From contig DJWN01000051.1 of NCBI GenBank assembly GCA_002440975.1, forward strand, positions 1,834-65,833: a DNA stretch of 64,000 bases, read 5' to 3'. Shown here in pieces: positions 27,824 to 37,124 of this stretch. The notes under the pieces were generated by a model. It made no database searches. It saw nothing but the letters and a program-made list of their open reading frames with translations, and was not told where the DNA came from. The stretch is from Bacteroidales bacterium UBA6229 (GTDB lineage Bacteria; Bacteroidota; Bacteroidia; Bacteroidales; F082). The number at the start of each line of letters is the position of its first letter. The stretch's first letter is position 1. The translations under genes were made by a program, and so were the position numbers.

Positions 27824-29047
27824 ATGATAGAAAAAATGACCTCGCAGCTGGCCATGGAATTGGAAGACAAGCATGGTGCTAATAACTATCACCCACTGCC
27901 TGTTGTTTTAGCCAAAGGCCAGGGAGCCCGTGTATGGAATGTTGAAGGAAAAGAATATTATGATTTTCTTTCGGCCTACTCAGCTGTAAACCAAGGCCAT
28001 TGTCATCCAAAAATCATTGGCGCACTTACCGATCAGGCCAAAACTTTAACCCTCACCTCAAGAGCCTTTTTTAACGATGTGCTTGGTGTGTACGAAAAAT
28101 TTATCACGGAGTATTTTGGATATGACAAGATATTGCCGATGAATAGTGGTGCCGAAGGCGATGAGACAGCTTTGAAGCTCTGCCGCAAATGGGCCTACGA
28201 AAAGAAAGGTGTTCCTGAAAATCAAGCCAAAATCATCGTTTGTGATGGCAACTTCCACGGTCGCACCATTACTGTGATCAGCATGTCAACCGATCCTGAT
28301 GCAAGGGCAGGTTTCGGGCCTTATACACCTGGCTTTATTACCATTCCATATAACGACCTGGGTGCATTGGAGGAAGCACTCAAAGATCCCAATGTTGCAG
28401 GATTTTTGGTTGAGCCCATTCAGGGTGAGGCAGGTGTGTTTGTGCCTGATGATGGTTATCTCAAGAAAGCTTACGACCTCTGTAAATCAAAAAATGTGCT
28501 GTTTATTGCTGATGAAGTTCAGACCGGAATTGCCCGTACAGGAAAATTGCTGGCTTGCGATCACGAAGGTGTTCGCCCTGATATTCTGATACTTGGCAAA
28601 GCACTCTCGGGTGGTGTATATCCTGTTTCGGCTGTGTTGGCCGATGACGAAATTATGCTGACCATCAAACCTGGTGAGCATGGCTCCACTTTTGGAGGTA
28701 ATCCTCTTGCCGCCCGCGTTGCTATTGCTGCCCTTGAGGTGGTAAAAGATGAAAAATTGGCTGAGAGGGCTGAGTATCTTGGGAAAATCTTCCGTGATGA
28801 AATGAAAAAGATCAATAGTGAGATGATCGAACTGGTTCGCGGAAAAGGCTTGCTGAATGCCATTGTGATAAAACCCAAGAGCGGGAAAACTGCCTGGGAT
28901 GTTTGTGTAGAAATGGCCGAGAATGGTGTACTTGCCAAACCAACTCACGGACATATCATCCGTTTTGCTCCGCCATTGGTTATCACCGAAGAGGAACTGC
29001 GCGATGCGATTGAAAGAATTAAAAAATCCATCCTCTCTTTTGAGTAA
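27824..29047 (+). CDS. rocD: Ornithine aminotransferase
   Basis: A 407-residue class III PLP aminotransferase. Diagnostic ornithine aminotransferase blocks are [93 protein letters not shown] (with the PLP lysine) and [10 protein letters not shown]. It converts ornithine plus 2-oxoglutarate to glutamate semialdehyde plus glutamate, linking arginine and proline metabolism. It is monocistronic, with its own promoter, a possible operator and a terminator just after the stop. Confidence 0.93.
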   Translation: MIEKMTSQLAMELEDKHGANNYHPLPVVLAKGQGARVWNVEGKEYYDFLSAYSAVNQGHCHPKIIGALTDQAKTLTLTSRAFFNDVLGVYEKFITEYFGYDKILPMNSGAEGDETALKLCRKWAYEKKGVPENQAKIIVCDGNFHGRTITVISMSTDPDARAGFGPYTPGFITIPYNDLGALEEALKDPNVAGFLVEPIQGEAGVFVPDDGYLKKAYDLCKSKNVLFIADEVQTGIARTGKLLACDHEGVRPDILILGKALSGGVYPVSAVLADDEIMLTIKPGEHGSTFGGNPLAARVAIAALEVVKDEKLAERAEYLGKIFRDEMKKINSEMIELVRGKGLLNAIVIKPKSGKTAWDVCVEMAENGVLAKPTHGHIIRFAPPLVITEEELRDAIERIKKSILSFE

Positions 29048-29060
29048 TGAAATTGAGGAC

Positions 29061-29099
29061 AAAAAAAAAAGACCAGTCAGAACGACCGGTCTTTTTTTT
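29061..29099. terminator. Bidirectional terminator between rocD and sod
   Basis: Ten A (29061-29070), GACCAGT, a 7-base loop, ACCGGTC and eight T form a stem with a single mismatch. It can end transcription from both rocD (plus) and sod (minus, stop at 29115). Confidence 0.85.
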
Positions 29100-29114
29100 G
29101 TTTGTTAGTATAAT

Positions 29115-29738
29115 TTAGATTGCGTTAGTATAGTTCTTTGTCACTGCATCCCAGTTGATTACATTCCAAAATGCACTTACGTAATCCGGACGCTTGTTTT
29201 GATATTTTAAGTAATAGGCATGTTCCCAAACATCAAGGCCTAGGATGGGTGTGCCATGGCATTCAGCTACATCCATCAATGGATTGTCCTGATTGGGTGA
29301 GGAGCAAACTGCAAGGCTTTTGTCACTTTTTACGCAAAGCCATGCCCAACCGCTACCGAAACGGGTTTTTGCTGCGGTATTAAATTTTTCCTGCATGGAT
29401 TCAAAAGAACCAAAGTTTTTATCGATTGCTTCTGCCAGTTTGCCCTGAGGTTTTCCGCCACCATTAGCCGACATGATCGTCCAGAATAAGCTGTGATTAA
29501 AATGCCCGCCCCCATTGTTGCGAACGGCCACAGGATATTTGCTGATGTTCTTCAATAAATCAGCAAAAGGCATATCAGCCATTTCAGTGTCTTTTACAGC
29601 AGCCTGCAAATTGTCGAAATAAGCTTTGTGATGTCTGGTGTAATGAATTTCCATGGTCATGGCGTCAATATGAGGCTCCAGTGCGTCGTAAGCATAAGGC
29701 AGTGATGGAAATTGTAAGTCTTTAACTTGTGTTTTCAT
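29115..29738 (-). CDS. sod: Superoxide dismutase (Fe/Mn family)
   Basis: A 207-residue enzyme that dismutates superoxide to peroxide and oxygen. Metal ligands are visible: the His of [11 protein letters not shown] (H23), the last His of [11 protein letters not shown], and the Asp and His of [11 protein letters not shown]. No signal peptide, so cytoplasmic. Metal choice (Fe, Mn or cambialistic, as in Bacteroides) cannot be fixed by eye. It is monocistronic, convergent with rocD. Confidence 0.95.
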   Translation of the reverse strand: MKTQVKDLQFPSLPYAYDALEPHIDAMTMEIHYTRHHKAYFDNLQAAVKDTEMADMPFADLLKNISKYPVAVRNNGGGHFNHSLFWTIMSANGGGKPQGKLAEAIDKNFGSFESMQEKFNTAAKTRFGSGWAWLCVKSDKSLAVCSSPNQDNPLMDVAECHGTPILGLDVWEHAYYLKYQNKRPDYVSAFWNVINWDAVTKNYTNAI

Positions 29739-29874
29739 GATGTTTTAAACTTTTGGTTATGAATTTTTTTATTCAGAATTGATCTAAATAGTATAATCTA
29801 AACATCACAGAAGTGATTTTGTTCAAGCGCAGGATTTTATGAAAAATTTTCTTGGAGATACAGCTAATCCCAAA

Positions 29875-32436
29875 TCAAAACTCTGCCACCAGTTTTAAAT
29901 TTATTTGCCTGGGCGTAAGATAATTAGGGACAGCGTATTGCAAATTGTTAACGTCCTTTACCCAGATGTAGGAAACTGTATTGTTAACTTGCAACAGGTT
30001 GAATACCTCCAGACTGAGCCACATATTTTTGATGTGTCTGAAAACTGATTTTTCCTTAAGCTGGGTGTGTTCACCTATCAATTGTTTGCTGAATCCAATG
30101 TCAACTCTCCGATAGTCGGGCATGCGTCGGGTTTGTTGATAGCGCTGTGAATTTGGTGGCCCGAAAGGCAGTTTGGTTCCATAAATCAAACGCAGATGAA
30201 CTCTGAAAGTGGGATAGTTTGGAATATAATCCTGAAAGAAAACAGAGAATTGCAAACGTTGATCCGATGGCCGTGGTATCATCCCTGGAAAAACAGTTAC
30301 AGTGTCGCTAACAATCTGATTTTCAGAAATCGGTGTTATTCGTTTTCCATCTGTATTCACAAGGTATTGAAAGGAATCACCTTTAACATCTTCTTCGGTT
30401 TTCATCAGCGAAAGGCTGGCCCAGCTTTCAATGCCCTTCACAAATTCACCATTTACTTTCAAATCGAGTCCGGTTGCATAACCGGTTGCACTTTGGTCTG
30501 CATAATACCTTATCCTCACATTATCAACCTCGTAGGGGATAATATGGCTTAAGTATTTGTAATAAATTTCGGAGGTAAAAACGAAAGGGCGACTCCAGGC
30601 CATAAAATGAAGATCGCTTCCCAAAACCACCTGAAAAGATTTTTGCGAACGGGCATCCGGATATATGGAGCCATCAAACATCCTGATTTCTCTGTAAAAA
30701 GGGGATTGATTATAAACGCCTGTGGCAATCCTGAACAACATTCTTTTCTCCCAATTGGGTTTGTAGCTGAGGCTGGCTCTCGGACTTAATAACAGCTCAT
30801 TGGCGTAGTCCCAGTAATTTGCTCTAAGGCCAGCTGTGAGTGTATATTCAGCTTCCTGCCAATCAATAAAAGTCCAGGAATGTTGCACAAAGGCATTGGC
30901 ATTTTTCCATTGTAATTTATTGTTGGCCCGGGCAACTTGATTCAATAACAAATCGGGCCGTGATGGCTGGGGATTGCTGATTTGATCCACAGGTCGGGGG
31001 AGTGTAAAACCAGCAGAATCAATCATTTCCCATTCATTCATTCGGTCGTCAATATCTTGCAACTGAAAACGGGCTCCCCATTTTAAAACATTACGATTTT
31101 TTACCCGTGTTCCCTGGTGATCTATATTGAGTACAATGGCATCAAAATAATTACGGGCATGATCAATAAATGTTCCAACACCCTGAGCCTGAGTTACATT
31201 TCCAAATTGCTCGCTACCAAGCGAAGTGTCCAGTTTACCTATCCAATACTGTCCCTGAATATCGTAAGTCTCAGTTTCAACCGTGCTAAATACAGATGCT
31301 GTAAGCCTTAGGTCAAGGTTTTTGTGCGGACGATGAATGAGAGAGAGTGCACCCATACCCGTAGAATAATTATCTACCTCTTGGCCATCGAAATAAATAT
31401 TCAGTCGGTAAGCTTCCTGAAAAGTTCCAAAATCTGTCTGCCTGCTTTCGGGGATGAGCTGATATTTGTTTCGGGAATAATAAGCCAGTGCATTCAGTTC
31501 CCATTTTGGGTTGAAGGTGTAGGTTAAAAAACTTTGAATGTCAGTAAAATCAGGCCGATAAGCTCCTTTTGTTTCCAAGGCGTTCAGGATGTAAGAAGTG
31601 GTTTTGTAGCGGGCTCCTAGCAGGTAAGTAAATTTATTTTTACTTCCTTCAATATGCATTTCGGCTCCCAATAAACTCAGGCTCAACGAAGCTGCAGTTT
31701 CATCGGGACGCGTATAAGTGATGTCGAGCACGGATGAAAGTTTGTCGCCATATTCTGCAGCAAATCCACCGGCCGAAAAATCAATGGAGGATACCAATCG
31801 GGAATTTAAAAAGCTAAGTCCTTCCTGTTGTCCTGAACGGATCAGAAAGGGTCTGTAAATTTCGATACCATTTACATAAACCAGATTTTCATCAAAATTT
31901 CCTCCCCGCACTGTATATTGTGAGCTCAATTCATTATTGGATGATACCCCTGGAAGTGTTTTTAACAGGTCTTCAATGCCACTACCAACTGTTGGTAATA
32001 GGGCAGCCTGTCGCGGATCGAGCCGGATAAGGGTGCTGGTGTTCATCCGTTGATCCACTACCTCAGCTGCCGGCAAATTTGTGGAAACTGATCTTAATAA
32101 AATATCGGAGTGAATCGTTTCGCCTGCTTCAGGACGAAATGTAACTGTTTGAGATTGATAGCCTATGAAACTATAGATCAGATCGATGGTTGTATCGGCC
32201 GGAACGGTAAGTTTGTAAATTCCTTTGCCGTTGGTAGTAGTGCCACCGGGTAAGCCTTTTACGGCAACATTAGCCAGTTCAATGCTCCTGCCTCTTTCGT
32301 CTGTAATTTTTCCCGTAACAATGGCCTGTTGTTGAGCCAGTACAAAGGAAGGGATCAAAAATAGCAGCGATAAAAAGTGTTTGAAAATATGTTTCAATGG
32401 TTTAAAACTGTCTGAGATTATATTCACATCAACCAT
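29875..32436 (-). CDS. TonB-dependent receptor with carboxypeptidase-regulatory-like domain
   Basis: An 853-residue outer-membrane receptor. The signal peptide ends about residue 34 (FLIPSFVLAQ). Residues 38-120 form a CarboxypepD_reg-like beta-sandwich (VTGKITDERGRSIELANVAV). The plug domain follows from about 130 (LLPTVGSGIEDLLKTLPGVS, YTVRGGNFDENLVYVNGIEI) and the remaining 600 residues are the 22-strand barrel. It imports a ligand using TonB energy. No SusD partner, TonB-linked enzyme or regulator is adjacent, so the substrate is open; the architecture is not the SusC subtype. It is flanked by sod and rpmB on the same strand. Confidence 0.9.
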   Translation of the reverse strand: MVDVNIISDSFKPLKHIFKHFLSLLFLIPSFVLAQQQAIVTGKITDERGRSIELANVAVKGLPGGTTTNGKGIYKLTVPADTTIDLIYSFIGYQSQTVTFRPEAGETIHSDILLRSVSTNLPAAEVVDQRMNTSTLIRLDPRQAALLPTVGSGIEDLLKTLPGVSSNNELSSQYTVRGGNFDENLVYVNGIEIYRPFLIRSGQQEGLSFLNSRLVSSIDFSAGGFAAEYGDKLSSVLDITYTRPDETAASLSLSLLGAEMHIEGSKNKFTYLLGARYKTTSYILNALETKGAYRPDFTDIQSFLTYTFNPKWELNALAYYSRNKYQLIPESRQTDFGTFQEAYRLNIYFDGQEVDNYSTGMGALSLIHRPHKNLDLRLTASVFSTVETETYDIQGQYWIGKLDTSLGSEQFGNVTQAQGVGTFIDHARNYFDAIVLNIDHQGTRVKNRNVLKWGARFQLQDIDDRMNEWEMIDSAGFTLPRPVDQISNPQPSRPDLLLNQVARANNKLQWKNANAFVQHSWTFIDWQEAEYTLTAGLRANYWDYANELLLSPRASLSYKPNWEKRMLFRIATGVYNQSPFYREIRMFDGSIYPDARSQKSFQVVLGSDLHFMAWSRPFVFTSEIYYKYLSHIIPYEVDNVRIRYYADQSATGYATGLDLKVNGEFVKGIESWASLSLMKTEEDVKGDSFQYLVNTDGKRITPISENQIVSDTVTVFPGMIPRPSDQRLQFSVFFQDYIPNYPTFRVHLRLIYGTKLPFGPPNSQRYQQTRRMPDYRRVDIGFSKQLIGEHTQLKEKSVFRHIKNMWLSLEVFNLLQVNNTVSYIWVKDVNNLQYAVPNYLTPRQINLKLVAEF

Positions 32437-32483
32437 TATAACTCTTATTGGAGAAAATTATTTCGCTGTTTTATTGGAAACCA

Positions 32484-32519
32484 TAAAAAAAGCTGCTGCG
32501 AAAATATCACAACAGCTTC
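32484..32519 (-). terminator. Terminator of rpmB
   Basis: On the minus strand, AAGCTGTTG pairs with CAGCAGCTT (9 bp, one G-U) around a loop and is followed by a run of T (plus positions 32485-32490). It lies 20 bases past the rpmB stop, so rpmB and the TonB receptor are separate units. Confidence 0.75.
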
Positions 32520-32538
32520 AAATTCTTTTAATTTCAGG

Positions 32539-32781
32539 TTACCTGCGGTAAAGGTGTCCTTTATCACTGGCATCTACCATAGCATTGTAAATCCCTTTTT
32601 TGTTGATGGTGCGCAATCCGGCAGCAGAAACTTTAAGGGTTACCCATTCTTCGAGCTCGGGCACATAAAAACGTTTGATGTGCAGGTTGGGCTCAAAAGT
32701 GCGTTTGCTCTTCTTATTGGAGTGTGAAACCTTATTTCCGGTGATCACTTTCTTTCCTGTTATCTGACAAATCTTTGACAT
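32539..32781 (-). CDS. rpmB: 50S ribosomal protein L28
   Basis: An 80-residue ribosomal protein with the L28 pattern MSKICQITGKKVITGNKVSH, a basic KKSKRTFEPNLHIKRF segment and the C-terminal LKVSAAGLRTINKKGI. It binds 23S rRNA. Only two cysteines/zinc-type residues remain at the N terminus, so this is not the four-Cys zinc form. In many Bacteroidota rpmB is followed by rpmG (L33); here a terminator follows at once and no L33 gene is near. Confidence 0.95.
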   Translation of the reverse strand: MSKICQITGKKVITGNKVSHSNKKSKRTFEPNLHIKRFYVPELEEWVTLKVSAAGLRTINKKGIYNAMVDASDKGHLYRR

Positions 32782-33084
32782 GGTGCTTACAGTTTATAAA
32801 TGGTAAAACCCCTCAAAAAGGGAGTGCAAAATAAGTGATAATTTTTGGATTACACAAATGCTGCCTAAAAAAAATATTACATCATTGTAAATGAGCGTTA
32901 TGGGCACTTATTTTGCGATACGATCAGCAATGAATCCGGCGAAGTTACGTCTTCTGTTTTTCCCGAATCCGACCACGGAAATTGATTTAGCTTATTTTTA
33001 ATCAGTCTAAATTGGAAAGTTGTTTATTTTTGCCAGTTACTAAAATAAAAATACATCAAATAACGCATATAAACTGAACAAGCT
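32782..33084. other. 303-base divergent intergenic region
   Basis: This gap separates the divergent rpmB and slyD genes. I can point only to a -7 box for slyD near its right end. The rest is A+T-rich without an open frame, hairpin or repeat that I would defend. Confidence 0.5.
33025..33032 (+). promoter_or_regulatory. -7 box before slyD
   Basis: TATTTTTG fits TAnnTTTG, 52 bases before the slyD start codon. The nearest TTG (33012) is too close to be the -33 element. Confidence 0.4.
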
Positions 33085-33714
33085 ATGGTAATTGAAGCAC
33101 AAAAAGTAGGCATTTTAAGTTATCAGATTAAAGTAAATAATGATTCCGGCGAGGTGCTGGAAGAAGCAACAATAGACAATCCCCGCACCATGTTGTTTGG
33201 AACAGGTCGGGTTATGCAAAGCTTCGAAAGTCGTCTTTACGGTCTGAAATCGGGCGACAGCTTTGATTTTGTGATTGAACCCGAAGAGGCTTTTGGCAAT
33301 TTCAAAGAGGAGCTTGTAATGGATATTCCAATCTCGGCTTTTGTTGTTAAAGGCGAATTAAAATCCGACAAGCTGAAGTTAGGCAACACAGTGCCGATGA
33401 TGGACAGCGAAGGCAATCCTTTTGACGGAAGGGTGATAGCCATAGATGATCAAACTGTTAAGATGGATTTTAATCATCCGCTGGCCGGAAAGGCGTTGCA
33501 CACTTTGGGTCAGGTATTGAATGTGCGTGAAGCTACCTACGAGGAGCTTAATCCTGCACCATCAGGTTGTGGATGCGGTTCGCACAGTGATAGTTGCTGT
33601 GGTGGCGGCCACAGTCATGAACATCACCACGAGCAGGAAACAGAAAGCTGTGGTGTTTGTGGCAGTGCCGACGAATATCAGACGCAGGGAGTAGGCAGTT
33701 GTCAATGTCATTAA
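33085..33714 (+). CDS. slyD: FKBP-type peptidyl-prolyl isomerase, SlyD type
   Basis: A 209-residue isomerase/chaperone. The FKBP domain surrounds an IF (insert-in-flap) chaperone domain: VNNDSGEVLEEATIDNPRTM, GLKSGDSFDFVIEPEEAFG, then the flap insert and VKMDFNHPLAGKALHT. The last 55 residues are a metal-binding tail with nine Cys and many His (SGCGCGSHSDSCCGGGHSHE, then SCGVCGS and SCQCH). SlyD assists proline isomerisation and nickel handling, for example for hydrogenase. No hydrogenase gene is in the window. It ends in a perfect bidirectional hairpin. Confidence 0.92.
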   Translation: MVIEAQKVGILSYQIKVNNDSGEVLEEATIDNPRTMLFGTGRVMQSFESRLYGLKSGDSFDFVIEPEEAFGNFKEELVMDIPISAFVVKGELKSDKLKLGNTVPMMDSEGNPFDGRVIAIDDQTVKMDFNHPLAGKALHTLGQVLNVREATYEELNPAPSGCGCGSHSDSCCGGGHSHEHHHEQETESCGVCGSADEYQTQGVGSCQCH

Positions 33715-33752
33715 AAAAAAAGACCGGATTATAAGCGATCCGGTCTTTTTTT
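33713..33752. terminator. Perfect bidirectional terminator (slyD / small membrane ORF)
   Basis: A run of A, AGACCGGAT (33721-33729), an 8-base loop, ATCCGGTCT (33738-33746) and a run of T form a perfect stem flanked by A- and T-tracts. It can serve slyD on the plus strand and the 36-codon ORF on the minus strand. Confidence 0.9.
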
Positions 33753-33789
33753 CTCCATCTGTTCATCCTGCATTGGGCAAGTTACCCGA

Positions 33790-33900
33790 TTAAAGCTTGC
33801 TGTCGCCTTTTTCCTCAATAAGCGGTGCGTTTTTAATTGCATGAATCAAAGCAACTACACCAATTAATGCAAAGGATGAAATAACAATAATTGCGATCAT
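33790..33900 (-). CDS. Small single-pass membrane peptide (36 residues)
   Basis: The minus strand from the ATG at 33900 reads MIAIIVISSFALIGVVALIH and continues AIKNAPLIEEKGDSKL before a TAA. That is one hydrophobic helix (residues 2-20) followed by a short charged cytoplasmic tail. It has its own full promoter 50 bases upstream (33950-33979) and a terminator 38 bases downstream, so the reading frame sits exactly inside a complete transcription unit of about 230 bases. I do not recognise the peptide. Small single-helix proteins often modulate larger membrane complexes, but nothing here says which. Confidence 0.65.
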   Translation of the reverse strand: MIAIIVISSFALIGVVALIHAIKNAPLIEEKGDSKL

Positions 33901-33949
33901 GACAGCAAATTTTAGAACGTTTGTTAACTAACTATTTAATTAACGCTAA

Positions 33950-33979
33950 CAAAACTATATTATTTTTTTTAAATAGCAA
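33950..33979 (-). promoter_or_regulatory. Promoter of the 36-codon membrane peptide gene
   Basis: On the minus strand, TTG (plus 33977-33979), 19 bases and TAGTTTTG (plus 33950-33957) match the full Bacteroidota promoter consensus with ideal spacing. Confidence 0.7.
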
Positions 33980-34105
33980 GTCTTTTTAAGTTTAAGGCGT
34001 GATTTGGAAAGATTCTAAAGTTTGATCAACGATCTGAGATGGCTTGCTTTGAATTGTTATATTTGCCTTGCCGAGTAAAATGCTATCGATTTAAAATACT
34101 GAAGA

Positions 34106-37100
34106 ATGACTCCTTCACGCCCTGATCTGCTTAACCGCAAGTTTGCTTTCAACGATACTTCCTTCACCAGCCTGATGAGAAAGCGTATTTATCATGTGCT
34201 CTTGATTTCATCTGTTTATGATGCCTTTATCCTGGAAGAAGACGGACGTATTGACGAGCAAATTTTTAACGAATATGTGTCGCTCAATCTGCGTTATCCA
34301 CCGGGTTTTATTCTTACAAGCAATCCTGATGAGGTTAAAAGCATCCTGAAGAACGAGAAAATTGATCTGGTGATAGAGATGTTAAGCGCCGAAGAAAAAA
34401 GCACTTATAAACTTGCCGAGCAAATCAAAGCCGACTATCCGGATATTCCGATTGTTGTTCTGACACCTTTTTCGCGCGAATTGTCGTTAAAGATTGATCG
34501 TAACGAGCTAAAAGGTATTGATTATGTTTTTAACTGGCTTGGGAATGCGGATATCTTACTGGCCATAATCAAATTGATTGAGGACAGGATGAATGCAGAT
34601 CACGACATTGTTGAAGTGGGGGTGCAGTGTATTATCCTTGTGGAAGATTCTGTTAGGTTTTACAGCAGTTATTTGCCCAATATTTATAAGATCATTTTTA
34701 AGCAGTCGAAATCGTTTATGACCGAAGGCCTCAACGAGCATCAGAAAATGCTGCGTATGCGGGGTCGACCGAAAATTTTACTGGCAACAACTTACGAGGA
34801 GGCTATCGAACTTTATAAAAAGTACAAGCAGAATATACTGGGAATTATTTCGGATATATCCTATATGCGCGAAGGGAAATCTGATAGTCAGGCCGGCATA
34901 AGACTGTGCAAAGTGGTGAAGAAGAACGATCGGTATATGCCACTTTTACTGCAATCGTCAGATGCCAAAAATGAGGAGATTGCCAAAGAGATAAAAGTGG
35001 GTTTTATCAATAAAAATTCTAAAACCTTATCGCTTGAATTGCGCCGGTTCATCAAGGAGTATTTTGCTTTTGGCGATTTTGTTTTTAAAGATCCCAAAAC
35101 ACATCAGGAAGTGATGCGGGCAGCTGACTTAAAGGCACTTCAGGAGAAAATATTTCAGGTTCCGAACAATTCACTTCAATATCATATCGAGCGAAATCAT
35201 TTGTCGAAATGGTTGAGGGCACGAGCTTTGTTCCCGCTGGCCGACTTGTTTAAGATGTTTGCAGCAGAAGATTTTCAGGATAGCGACGACATCAAACGCT
35301 TTGTTTTTGATGCCATTGCACATTTCAGGCTCAACAAAGCGCGTGGGGTGATCGCTGAATTTAATCGCGAAAGCTTTGATGAGTACCTTTCGTTCACACG
35401 GATAGGACAGGGTTCGATTGGAGGTAAAGCCCGTGGATTGGCTTTTTTGGATTCGCTTATCAAACGTAACAGACTGAATGATAAGTTCGAAGGTGTTACC
35501 ATCGGAATTCCGCGTACGGTGGTGCTTTGTACGGATGTGTTTGATGAATTTATGGAAGAGAACAACCTCTATTCCATCGCTTTGTCTGATGAAGCATCGG
35601 ATGAGGAGATTTTAAATCATTTTATTGAAGCCCGGCTGCCATTTCGTATTCATGAAGACCTTTATACCCTGATTTCTGTGATCCGCAATCCGATAGCAAT
35701 CAGATCCTCTAGCTTGCTCGAAGATTCACATTATCAGCCTTTTGCCGGAATTTATTCGACCTATATGATACCGGTAGTTGAGAATGACGAACGCACCATG
35801 ATCAGGATGCTAAGTAATGCCATCAAGAGTGTGTATGCTTCGGCATTTTTCAAAGACAGCAAGGCTTATATGACGGCAACAAAAAATGTGATCGACGAAG
35901 AAAAGATGGCCATTGTGATGCAGGAAGTGTGCGGAAAAAGGTATAATGAGCACTATTATCCGGCATTGTCTGGTGTGGCTCGTTCAATCAATTTTTATCC
36001 AATACCACCCGAAAAACCTGAGGATGGCATTGCAAATATTGCCTTGGGCTTAGGCAAATTGATCGTTGATGGAGGGCAAAGTATTCGTTTTTCGCCAAAA
36101 TATCCCAACAAGGTTTTGCAAACCAGCCAGCCTGACCTGGCATTGCGCGAAACGCAAAAGGTATTTTATGCCCTAAACCTTAATCCCGATAGTTTTCAGC
36201 CTACGGTTGATGATGCAGCAAACCTGCTCCGACTGAATGTGTCAGAAGCCGATAAAGATGATGTTTTGAGGATGGTTTGTTCCACTTACGATTTCGATAA
36301 CCATGTGTTGCGTGATGGGTATCATGAGGGCGGAAAGAAACTAGTTACTTTTTCTAACATACTAAAGTACAATACCTTTCCAATCGCACAAATTTTAACT
36401 GAAGTGTTGCGTGTGGGTCAACAGGAAATGGGTAAACCAATCGAAATTGAGTTTGCAGTGGAGCTGAATAAACCCAAAGATGTGGTAAAAATGTTTTTTG
36501 TGCTGCAAATCCGACCAATAGTAAGTCTGAATGATTCCTTTGAAATTGACCTGGAGCAGATTAGCCAGGAGAAGTGTATCATCACGGCAGATCATGCACT
36601 GGGTAATGGATTGATAAAAGGTATTACCGATTTTGTGTATGTTAAACCAGCAGCGTTCAATCCGGCCAAAACGAGAGATATCGCTGAACTGGTAGGGAAG
36701 ATAAATGCCAGGTTTTTGGATGAAAACAAGAATTATATTTTGGTTGGTCCGGGGCGTTGGGGTTCGAGCGATCCCTGGCTGGGCATACCGGTAAAGTGGC
36801 CTCAGATTTCGGCGGCTCGTGTTATTATTGAATCGGGTTTGGAAAATTACCGTATTGATCCCAGCCAGGGGACGCATTTCTTTCAGAACCTGACTTCATT
36901 TGGTGTGGGTTATTTAACCATCAATCCGTTTATCAAGGACGGTTTTTATGATTTGGAGTTTCTTGAGCAGCAGGAGATTTTTTATGAAGATGAATATGTC
37001 AGACATATTCGGTTTGAACAGCCTCTCAATATTATCATTGATGGACGAAAAAATCGCGGTATGATTCTAAAGCCAGGCGAAAAGGTTCCGATGGTAAAAA

Positions 37101-37123
37101 AAGTACAGTCGATGATGGATTAA
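34106..37123 (+). CDS. Receiver-like/PPDK-type ATP-binding domain fusion protein
   Basis: A 1005-residue cytoplasmic protein. Residues 25-155 are a receiver-like fold (VLLISSVYDAFILEEDG, IPIVVLTPFS) without a convincing phosphoacceptor. Residues about 170-320 are a second receiver-like unit with the acidic pair in ILVEDSVRFY, a candidate Asp in GIISDISYMREG, Ser in LLLQSSD and Lys in GFINKNS. A helical linker leads to the pyruvate phosphate dikinase N-terminal (ATP-grasp) domain, about 430-800 (IGQGSIGGKARGLAFLDSL, NPIAIRSSSLLEDS, FVLQIRPIVS). The C-terminal block includes VGPGRWGSSDPWLG. The swivelling domain with the phosphohistidine motif and the PEP-binding barrel are absent. The domain architecture is clear; the substrate is unknown. 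Confidence 0.8.
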   Translation: MTPSRPDLLNRKFAFNDTSFTSLMRKRIYHVLLISSVYDAFILEEDGRIDEQIFNEYVSLNLRYPPGFILTSNPDEVKSILKNEKIDLVIEMLSAEEKSTYKLAEQIKADYPDIPIVVLTPFSRELSLKIDRNELKGIDYVFNWLGNADILLAIIKLIEDRMNADHDIVEVGVQCIILVEDSVRFYSSYLPNIYKIIFKQSKSFMTEGLNEHQKMLRMRGRPKILLATTYEEAIELYKKYKQNILGIISDISYMREGKSDSQAGIRLCKVVKKNDRYMPLLLQSSDAKNEEIAKEIKVGFINKNSKTLSLELRRFIKEYFAFGDFVFKDPKTHQEVMRAADLKALQEKIFQVPNNSLQYHIERNHLSKWLRARALFPLADLFKMFAAEDFQDSDDIKRFVFDAIAHFRLNKARGVIAEFNRESFDEYLSFTRIGQGSIGGKARGLAFLDSLIKRNRLNDKFEGVTIGIPRTVVLCTDVFDEFMEENNLYSIALSDEASDEEILNHFIEARLPFRIHEDLYTLISVIRNPIAIRSSSLLEDSHYQPFAGIYSTYMIPVVENDERTMIRMLSNAIKSVYASAFFKDSKAYMTATKNVIDEEKMAIVMQEVCGKRYNEHYYPALSGVARSINFYPIPPEKPEDGIANIALGLGKLIVDGGQSIRFSPKYPNKVLQTSQPDLALRETQKVFYALNLNPDSFQPTVDDAANLLRLNVSEADKDDVLRMVCSTYDFDNHVLRDGYHEGGKKLVTFSNILKYNTFPIAQILTEVLRVGQQEMGKPIEIEFAVELNKPKDVVKMFFVLQIRPIVSLNDSFEIDLEQISQEKCIITADHALGNGLIKGITDFVYVKPAAFNPAKTRDIAELVGKINARFLDENKNYILVGPGRWGSSDPWLGIPVKWPQISAARVIIESGLENYRIDPSQGTHFFQNLTSFGVGYLTINPFIKDGFYDLEFLEQQEIFYEDEYVRHIRFEQPLNIIIDGRKNRGMILKPGEKVPMVKKVQSMMD

Positions 37124-37124
37124 A

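Noticed and set aside
36395..36877. 160-codon minus-strand frame inside the receiver/PPDK gene
   Set aside because: Antisense to a well-supported domain (ATP-grasp and C-terminal block); no start context or motif.
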